Assembly: GCA_019415645.1 (NCBI GenBank)
Contig: DXYV01000075.1
Coordinates: 1 to 6,661 of the forward strand
Origin: Clostridiales bacterium
Lineage (GTDB): Bacteria > Bacillota > Clostridia > Oscillospirales > Oscillospiraceae
Direction of reading: 5' to 3'
DNA: 6,661 nucleotides
Numbering within the stretch: position 1 is the stretch's first letter; each line of letters opens with the position of its first letter. Shown here piece after piece: positions 1 through 4,197 of the stretch. The notes beneath the pieces are model-generated. The model was not told the DNA's origin. It did not search any database and was given only the letters and a program-made list of their open reading frames with translations. The position numbers and the translations under genes are program-made.

Positions 1-2
1 CC

Positions 3-149
3 GACGTTGCCATCGGTAAGGGCTTTCTAATATGGTTGTCCTCACTTATAAGCCGCAAAAGAACATTCTTTACCCGCAATCCACTGGGGATACAGAATGA
101 TACGGCCTATGGGGAGCGTTATCAAATCGTTATCAAAAGAGAGATATAA
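3..149 (+). CDS. C-terminal end of an unrecognised protein, entering from the left edge
   Basis: One frame is open from the window edge to a TAA at 147-149, giving about 48 residues that start inside a larger gene. The translated tail ends in GERYQIVIKREI and contains a basic SRKR stretch. I do not recognise the family. The other two plus frames are stopped within the first 30 bases. Codon use differs from the neighbouring genes: several ATA, AGA, CTA and TCA codons, where guaA almost always uses G- or C-ending codons. The first 180 bases hold 82 G/C by hand count (about 46%), clearly below the guaA region. The gene would converge on guaA with 45 bases between the two stops. If a mobile element is inserted at the guaA 3' end, this would be its outermost gene. 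A 48-codon open stretch can arise by chance, so this is tentative. Confidence 0.4.
   Translation, partial: DVAIGKGFLIWLSSLISRKRTFFTRNPLGIQNDTAYGERYQIVIKREI
117..137 (+). repeat. Two 10-bp direct repeats, 11-bp period
   Basis: CGTTATCAAA occurs at 117-126 and again at 128-137, separated by a single T. A weaker third resemblance (ATCGTTGT) lies near 159-166. The pair sits about 60-80 bases from the guaA stop and overlaps the end of the partial plus-strand ORF. Short direct repeats spaced by about one helical turn near an element end are typical of arm-type binding sites for tyrosine integrases. That role is inferred only. Confidence 0.5.
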
Positions 150-194
150 AACCGCAAAATCGTTGTGCCGCAACGGGTTCGGAGTTTCAAAAAC

Positions 195-206
195 TCACTC
201 CCACTC
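195..206 (-). other. Candidate integrative-element attachment core at the guaA 3' end
   Basis: The last guaA codons on the minus strand read GAGTGGGAGTGA (Glu-Trp-Glu-stop). This conserved 3' end is an established target of site-specific elements; Tn5801-type elements insert here and duplicate a core of about 11 bp that regenerates the gene end. The adjoining sequence at 1-194 differs in composition and codon use and carries short direct repeats, which fits an element end. No second copy of the core lies in 1-194, so any partner site would be beyond the window. Every intact guaA carries this core, so its presence alone does not prove an insertion. Confidence 0.4.
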
Positions 207-1736
207 GATCGTAGCGGGCGGCTTGGACGTGATATCGTACACAATCCGGTTGATATGGGGCACTTCGTTGACAATCCGCACGCTGATCCGGTCCAGCACC
301 TCGTAGGGAATACGGGTCCAGTCGGCGGTCATGAAGTCTGTGGTGGTGACAGAGCGGAGAGCCAGAGTGTAGTCATAGGTCCGGCCGTCACCCATAACGC
401 CCACGGAACGCATGTTGGTGAGCACCGCGAAATACTGGTTCATGGTGCCCTCCAGATGGGCCTTAGCGATCTCGTCCCGGAAAATGAAGTCTGCCAGGCG
501 CAGAGTGTCCAGCTTGTCCTTCGTCACCTCGCCGATGACCCGGATGGCAAGGCCTGGGCCCGGGAAAGGCTGGCGCATGACCAGATACTCCGGCAGGCCC
601 AGCTCCCGACCAAGCTGACGGACCTCGTCCTTGAAGAGCATCCGCAGGGGTTCGATGATCTCCTTGAAGTCCACATAGTCCGGCAGGCCGCCCACGTTGT
701 GGTGGCTCTTGATGACGGCGGCGTCGCCGGTGCCGGACTCGATCACATCGGGATAGATGGTGCCCTGGACCAGGTAATCCACCTGGCCGATCTTTTTGGC
801 CTCCGCCTCAAAGACACGGATGAATTCCTCCCCGATGATCTTCCGCTTGCGCTCCGGCTCGCTGACGCCGGAGAGTTTGGAGAGGAACAGCTCCTCCGCG
901 TTGGCCCGGACGAAGTTGATGTCCCACTTTTTGAAGGCCTCCTCCACCTCGTCGCCCTCGTTCAGGCGCATGAGGCCGTGGTCCACAAACACGCAGGTCA
1001 GCTGGCTGCCTACGGCCTCGGCTACCAGGGCTGCCGCCACGGAGGAGTCCACGCCGCCGGACAGGGCCAGCAGCACCTTGCCGTCCCCCACCTTCTCCCG
1101 GATCTGGCGGATGGCAGTCTCCTTGTAGTCGCCCATGGTCCAGTCGCCCGCTGCGCCGCAGACCTCATACAGGAAGTTGCGGATCATGTCGGTGCCATGC
1201 TCCGTATGATTGACCTCCGGGTGGTACTGGACGCCGTAGAAGCCGCGGCCCTCATCGCAGATGGCCACATTGGGGCAGGCGTCGGAGTGGGCCACCAGAG
1301 CGAAGCCCTCCGGCACCTTCTCCATGTAGTCCCCGTGACTCATCCAGGTGATGCCCTGGGCGGGAAGGCCCTTGAAGAGCTTGCAGGCCGAATCGAAATA
1401 CGTCTCGGTCTTGCCGTACTCCCGGGCGGAGTCGTCCTGGGCCTCGGTAACCCGGCCGCCCAGGTTATGGGCCATCAGCTGACAGCCGTAGCAGATGCCC
1501 AGGATGGGCACGCCCCAGGTGAAAATGGCCGGGTCCACCTGGGGGGATTTGGGATCATACACGCTGTTGGGGCCACCGGTAAAGATGATGCCGATGGGAT
1601 TCATGGCGCGGATGTCCGCCAGCGGGGTGGTGTAGGGCTTTACCTCGCAGTAGACGCCGCACTCCCGGACCCGGCGGGCAATGAGCTGATTGTACTGTCC
1701 GCCGAAGTCCAGCACGATGACAGTCTGGTGAGACAA
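195..1736 (-). CDS. guaA: GMP synthase (glutamine-hydrolysing)
   Basis: GuaA converts XMP, ATP and glutamine to GMP in the cytoplasm, the last step of guanine nucleotide synthesis. The 513-residue product has the normal family length. The N-terminal class I glutamine amidotransferase domain shows FTGGPNSVY (52-60), nucleophile Cys82 in GICYGCQ (80-86), and the triad partners His172 and Glu174 in YHPEVNH. The ATP pyrophosphatase domain has the PP-loop SGGVDSS (226-232). The C-terminal dimerisation domain includes QPFPGPGLAIR (389-399) and ends in the typical KPPATIEWE. All key residues are present. The start is a TTG (1734-1736) preceded 7 bases upstream by AAAGGAGG (1744-1751). This gives the canonical N-terminus MSHQTVIVLDFGGQ; the frame stays open up to 1925 but that extension overlaps the upstream gene. 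It lies 28 bases after the lipoprotein gene, probably in one transcript with xpt. No U-tract terminator is visible downstream. Confidence 0.98.
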   Translation of the reverse strand: MSHQTVIVLDFGGQYNQLIARRVRECGVYCEVKPYTTPLADIRAMNPIGIIFTGGPNSVYDPKSPQVDPAIFTWGVPILGICYGCQLMAHNLGGRVTEAQDDSAREYGKTETYFDSACKLFKGLPAQGITWMSHGDYMEKVPEGFALVAHSDACPNVAICDEGRGFYGVQYHPEVNHTEHGTDMIRNFLYEVCGAAGDWTMGDYKETAIRQIREKVGDGKVLLALSGGVDSSVAAALVAEAVGSQLTCVFVDHGLMRLNEGDEVEEAFKKWDINFVRANAEELFLSKLSGVSEPERKRKIIGEEFIRVFEAEAKKIGQVDYLVQGTIYPDVIESGTGDAAVIKSHHNVGGLPDYVDFKEIIEPLRMLFKDEVRQLGRELGLPEYLVMRQPFPGPGLAIRVIGEVTKDKLDTLRLADFIFRDEIAKAHLEGTMNQYFAVLTNMRSVGVMGDGRTYDYTLALRSVTTTDFMTADWTRIPYEVLDRISVRIVNEVPHINRIVYDITSKPPATIEWE

Positions 1737-1743
1737 GGGAATT

Positions 1744-1751
1744 CCTCCTTT
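1744..1751 (-). promoter_or_regulatory. Ribosome binding site fixing the TTG start of guaA
   Basis: AAAGGAGG on the minus strand lies 7 bases before the TTG at 1734-1736. No ATG or GTG at a proper distance would give the conserved N-terminus of GuaA, so this site decides the start. Confidence 0.9.
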
Positions 1752-1764
1752 GTGTAAATTCGGT

Positions 1765-2394
1765 TTATGAGATCTCTGCGCCGCCCCACTCCACCAGGGT
1801 GAAGCCGGTACGCACCGGGGCGGCCAGCGTCTGGGGCGGAAGCTCCACGGAGCGGTCCAGCGGCTTCCAGGCCATGAAGACCCGCAGCACCGTGTCCGGC
1901 GCCGGGTCTGCCGTGAGCCGGGCATGGTCCGTGTAGGAACTTGTCTGGAAGGCGATCAGATTATAGGCGTTCCCCTCCATGTGGGGCAGCCAGTAGACAA
2001 TAAACTCGTTGGCCTCCCGGCGGTTCAGACCCAGAGTGGCCAGGGTGTCCTCCAAAAAGGCGGCGGTGTCCCTGCCTGGTACGCAGAAGCCCTGGGAGAA
2101 GTCATATTCCGTCCGGCTGACGCCCTCCCAGTAGAGGTAATTGTAGGTCTGACCGACCGCGTCCGTCAGCGTCCCGTCGGGGCTGGCGGTGACCATCCAG
2201 GAATTTCCATTCATGACGGGATAAACACAGGTCAGTTCCCCGTCATAGTCCAGGGTAACGGTGACATCGGTCTCCGCCTCCGGATAGAGGTAGATGACCG
2301 GCTTTGCGTCGGCTCCGCCTCCCGGCGGCGTACAGCTGGGGAGCAGCGCTAGGGCCAGGGTCAGCAGTACCAGAAACAGTGGGGGCCGTTTCAT
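1765..2394 (-). CDS. Putative lipoprotein with a KPVIYLYPE motif, function unknown
   Basis: A 209-residue protein with a lipoprotein signal: basic MKR, a hydrophobic run of about 15 residues, then the lipobox LPSC (18-21). It is predicted to be cleaved before Cys21 and anchored to the outer face of the membrane. A Gly-rich linker leads to KPVIYLYPEAE (31-41), a motif I recognise from other uncharacterised bacterial proteins. Aromatic-rich segments follow: YNYLYWEG (84-91) and FIVYWLPHMEGN (131-142). The C-terminus has GFTLVEWGG (197-205). No catalytic motif is recognised. The pattern suggests a secreted beta-rich domain, which is inference. The ATG (2392-2394) has AAAGGAGG at 2403-2410, 8 bases upstream. 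It follows xpt after 113 bases and precedes guaA by 28, so it probably shares the guaA transcript. Nothing in the sequence links its product to purine metabolism. Confidence 0.85.
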   Translation of the reverse strand: MKRPPLFLVLLTLALALLPSCTPPGGGADAKPVIYLYPEAETDVTVTLDYDGELTCVYPVMNGNSWMVTASPDGTLTDAVGQTYNYLYWEGVSRTEYDFSQGFCVPGRDTAAFLEDTLATLGLNRREANEFIVYWLPHMEGNAYNLIAFQTSSYTDHARLTADPAPDTVLRVFMAWKPLDRSVELPPQTLAAPVRTGFTLVEWGGAEIS

Positions 2395-2426
2395 GGAAAA
2401 GTCCTCCTTTTTCTGATGCGCCGGAA

Positions 2427-2451
2427 GATAGGGAACGATCGTTCCGCTATC
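2427..2451. promoter_or_regulatory. Near-perfect palindrome, candidate operator (LexA/DinR-like core)
   Basis: Positions 2432-2445 form a perfect 14-bp palindrome, GGAACGATCGTTCC. The symmetry extends through GATAG and CTATC on the flanks, with one extra base at 2446. The core fits GAAC-N4-GTTC, the heart of the Gram-positive LexA (DinR) box, though the flanking and central bases do not fully match the published consensus. It lies 33 bases upstream of the lipoprotein start, in the gap after xpt. No U-tract follows on the minus strand, so an intrinsic terminator is unlikely. It could be an operator or an mRNA structure. I see no convincing promoter beside it. Confidence 0.45.
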
Positions 2452-2507
2452 CTATCAGACGGAAAAAAGAGACGAATCTTACAGAGTGCCGCGGAAAATG
2501 CAGAGGA

Positions 2508-3086
2508 TCAGTCCTCGCCCCGGAAGACGATGTTGCCGGGCTCGGCGGACTCGATGATGGCCAGGGACTTCAGGTTCACACCCGCGGCCCGCAGCCGGTC
2601 GCCGCCGCCCTGGAATCCCTTTTCTACCGCGCAGCCGATGCCCACCAGCGTGGCACCGGCGGCGTTGACGATGTCGCACAGGCCCCGCATGGCTTCGCCG
2701 TTGGCCATGAAGTCGTCGATAATCAGGACCTTGTCGTCGGCGGAGAGCCACTCCTTGGAAACCAGCAGCGTCACCTTTTTCTTATAGGTGTAGGAGAAGA
2801 TGTCGCTCTGGTACAGGCCGCCCTCGATGTTGTCGCTCTTGGCCTTCTTGGCGAAGATCATGGGCTTGTGGAAGTGGTGGGCCACGATGGCGGACAGGGC
2901 GATGCCGCTGGCCTCGGCGGTGAGGATCATGGTGACCTCGTCCATATTGAAGTGTTTGCCGAACTCCTCTGCGATATGGTCCATCAGCTCCGTGTCGATG
3001 CGGTGGTTCAGAAAACCATCCACCTTGATGATGTTGCCGGGCAGCACCTTGCCCTCTTTCACGATGCGGTCTTTCAGTTCCTGCAT
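2508..3086 (-). CDS. xpt: Xanthine phosphoribosyltransferase
   Basis: Xpt transfers the ribose-5-phosphate of PRPP onto xanthine to give XMP, a cytoplasmic salvage step directly before GuaA. The 192-residue product matches the roughly 194-residue Bacillus subtilis Xpt in length and layout: an N-terminal MQELKDRIVKEG, a KVDGFLNHRID segment (21-31), and the type I PRTase PRPP-binding motif VLIIDDFMANGEA (120-132). The C-terminal FRGED is unremarkable. The closest alternative is adenine phosphoribosyltransferase, but the LNHxID segment and overall sequence fit Xpt much better. The ATG (3084-3086) is preceded by a G-rich site AGGGGG at 3095-3100, weaker than the neighbours' AGGAGG. It has its own promoter and is separated from mrp by a terminator. 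The lipoprotein gene and guaA follow. The 57-base leader is too short for a purine riboswitch. Confidence 0.95.
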   Translation of the reverse strand: MQELKDRIVKEGKVLPGNIIKVDGFLNHRIDTELMDHIAEEFGKHFNMDEVTMILTAEASGIALSAIVAHHFHKPMIFAKKAKSDNIEGGLYQSDIFSYTYKKKVTLLVSKEWLSADDKVLIIDDFMANGEAMRGLCDIVNAAGATLVGIGCAVEKGFQGGGDRLRAAGVNLKSLAIIESAEPGNIVFRGED

Positions 3087-3149
3087 GGGTGATTCCCCCT
3101 CGATCTGTCTGTATTTTGCATGGTTTTATGCCAAATTTGATCTTTTTCT

Positions 3150-3178
3150 ATTATCTCGAATCCTGCCGGATTTTGCAA
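3150..3178 (-). promoter_or_regulatory. Promoter of xpt (sigma-A type)
   Basis: On the minus strand, TTGCAA (3173-3178) and GATAAT (3150-3155) are separated by exactly 17 bases. Transcription should begin near 3143, giving a leader of about 57 bases. The leader can form a small bulged hairpin at 3115-3135. The spacer contains an inverted repeat described separately. No match to the purine-riboswitch core was found. Confidence 0.8.
3159..3172. promoter_or_regulatory. Inverted repeat inside the xpt promoter spacer
   Basis: AATCC-TGCC-GGATT is a perfect 5+5 inverted repeat filling most of the spacer between the -35 and -10 boxes. A repressor bound here would block RNA polymerase. It resembles only the first half of the Bacillus PurR box, so the regulator is unknown. 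Short repeats of this size also occur by chance. Confidence 0.35.
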
Positions 3179-3192
3179 CTGTTTTTGCCCAC

Positions 3193-3210
3193 AAAAAGAA
3201 GGTGCTTCCT
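3193..3210 (-). terminator. Possible second, weak terminator after mrp
   Basis: On the minus strand AGGAAG-CAC-CTTCTT folds as a 6-bp stem with one G-U pair, and the T-run TTCTTTTTG overlaps and follows it. A CCAC/GTGG pair could extend the stem outwards. It lies downstream of the main GC-rich hairpin and upstream of the xpt -35 box, so it could back up a first terminator that has a poor U-tract. Confidence 0.3.
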
Positions 3211-3245
3211 CCGGTGGATTTGCATAGGACGGACAAAACGCGGCA

Positions 3246-3279
3246 AACGCCGCGCCGTGGAAGGACACGGCGCGGCGTT
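3246..3279 (-). terminator. Terminator hairpin after mrp
   Basis: A perfect 14-bp stem (3246-3259 with 3266-3279) closes a 6-base loop, starting 5 bases beyond the mrp stop. The stem is very GC-rich. On the minus strand it is followed by TTTGCCGCGTTTTG, so the U-tract is interrupted. On the plus strand there is no T-run. It probably ends the ATPase-mrp transcript and insulates xpt. Confidence 0.75.
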
Positions 3280-3284
3280 GGGCA

Positions 3285-4106
3285 TTATTTCCCCTCCAGC
3301 TTGTCGGCGGCAGCCTCCAGCCAGCTGCCCTGGAAGGACTCGATGTCTCCGGCGTCGGTAAGGGCGGCCAGGGCCGGGTCGATGGGCATCTCCGCCAGCA
3401 CGGGCAGATGGTGGCGCTCCGCAGCCTCGGCAGTTTTGCCCTGGCCGAAGAGATGGATCTGCTTCCCGCAGTCCGGACAGGTGACATAGCTCATGTTCTC
3501 CACCAGGCCCACGATGGGGACCTCCATCATCTCTGCCATCTTCACGGCCTTCTCCACCACCATGCTCACCAGCTCCTGGGGAGAGGCCACGATCACGATG
3601 CCGTCCAGGGGAATGGACTGGAACACACTGAGGGACACATCGCCGGTTCCCGGCGGCATATCCACGAACAGGTAGTCGCAGTTCCACAGCACGTCGGTCC
3701 AGAACTGCTGGACCACGCCGGAGATGACCGGGCCCCGCCAGATGACCGGGTCCGTCTCGTTGGGCAGCAGCAGGTTGGTGCTCATCACCTGAATGCCGGT
3801 TTTGGACACCATGGGATACAGGCCCGCCTCGCTGCCTGTGGCCTGGCCGTGGACGCCGAAGGCCTTGGGGATGGAGGGACCGGTGACGTCGGCATCCAGA
3901 ATGCCGACCTGATGGCCCCGGCGGCGCATGGTGACCGCCAGCTGGCTGGTGACCATGGACTTTCCGACGCCGCCCTTGCCGGACACGATGCCGAACACCT
4001 TACCGATGTGGGCTTCGGGATGGTGCTCCTTCAGCAGGGACTGGGGTTCCTGCCGCTCGCTGCAGCTCTCGCCGCAGGTGGAGCAGTCGTGGGTGCATTC
4101 GCTCAT
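3285..4106 (-). CDS. mrp: Mrp/NBP35-type Fe-S cluster carrier ATPase
   Basis: Members of this ParA/MinD-like P-loop family (Mrp, ApbC, Nbp35) bind and pass on Fe-S clusters in the cytoplasm. The 273-residue product has an N-terminal cysteine cluster C4-x3-C8-x2-C11-x3-C15. The deviant Walker A GKGGVGKS (43-50) has the second lysine typical of the family. It also shows DADVTGPS (71-78), WRGP (123-126), DMPPGTGD (149-156) and the cluster-binding CPDC (Cys210, Cys213) that bridges the dimer. All family-defining residues are present. The ATG at 4104-4106 is preferred: AAGGAG lies at 4118-4123, 11 bases upstream, and it places the Cys motif at the N-terminus. A GTG at 4151 is in frame but has no binding site and overlaps a hairpin. 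The gene follows the ATPase by 91 bases and has no clear promoter of its own, so co-transcription is likely. A terminator follows at once. Confidence 0.93.
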   Translation of the reverse strand: MSECTHDCSTCGESCSERQEPQSLLKEHHPEAHIGKVFGIVSGKGGVGKSMVTSQLAVTMRRRGHQVGILDADVTGPSIPKAFGVHGQATGSEAGLYPMVSKTGIQVMSTNLLLPNETDPVIWRGPVISGVVQQFWTDVLWNCDYLFVDMPPGTGDVSLSVFQSIPLDGIVIVASPQELVSMVVEKAVKMAEMMEVPIVGLVENMSYVTCPDCGKQIHLFGQGKTAEAAERHHLPVLAEMPIDPALAALTDAGDIESFQGSWLEAAADKLEGK

Positions 4107-4153
4107 AGTATGGATATCTCCTTTTTTCGCTTTCGCGTAATTGATAAACACAG

Positions 4154-4187
4154 GCTCCCGGCCCCGCCGCTGCGGGGAACGGGGAGC
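4154..4187 (-). terminator. Hairpin between the ATPase gene and mrp
   Basis: An outer 6-bp stem (4154-4159 with 4182-4187) and an inner 6-bp stem (4162-4167 with 4172-4177) are joined by a small internal loop, with a 4-base apical loop. It lies 10 bases beyond the ATPase stop. On the minus strand it is followed by CTGTGTTTATC, not a good U-tract, so it may attenuate transcription or protect the mRNA 3' end rather than terminate fully. Confidence 0.45.
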
Positions 4188-4197
4188 ATTCCATATC

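Noticed and set aside
58..71. 14-bp inverted repeat AAAGAA-CA-TTCTTT
   Set aside because: It lies within the open partial ORF, is A/T simple, and has no neighbouring promoter; likely chance.
182..196. Short hairpin GAGTTT-CAA-AAACTC as guaA terminator
   Set aside because: It is a 6-bp stem overlapping the stop codon and has no T-run after it on the minus strand.
165..1757. A 530-codon open frame on the plus strand, antisense to all of guaA
   Set aside because: It mirrors the codon pattern of guaA on the opposite strand, has a His/Gly/Ala/Val-rich composition with no domain, and lacks a ribosome binding site. It is a high-GC shadow frame.
1737..1925. N-terminal extension of guaA to 1925
   Set aside because: It overlaps the lipoprotein gene, is Arg/Pro/Ser-rich and lacks homology to GuaA; the TTG with a good binding site gives the normal N-terminus.
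3087..3143. Purine riboswitch in the xpt leader
   Set aside because: The leader is only about 57 bases and lacks the conserved three-way-junction core; only a small bulged hairpin is present.
3159..3178. PurR box upstream of xpt
   Set aside because: The minus strand matches only AAATCCG of the Bacillus consensus; the central CCGAAC is not present and no second box is seen.
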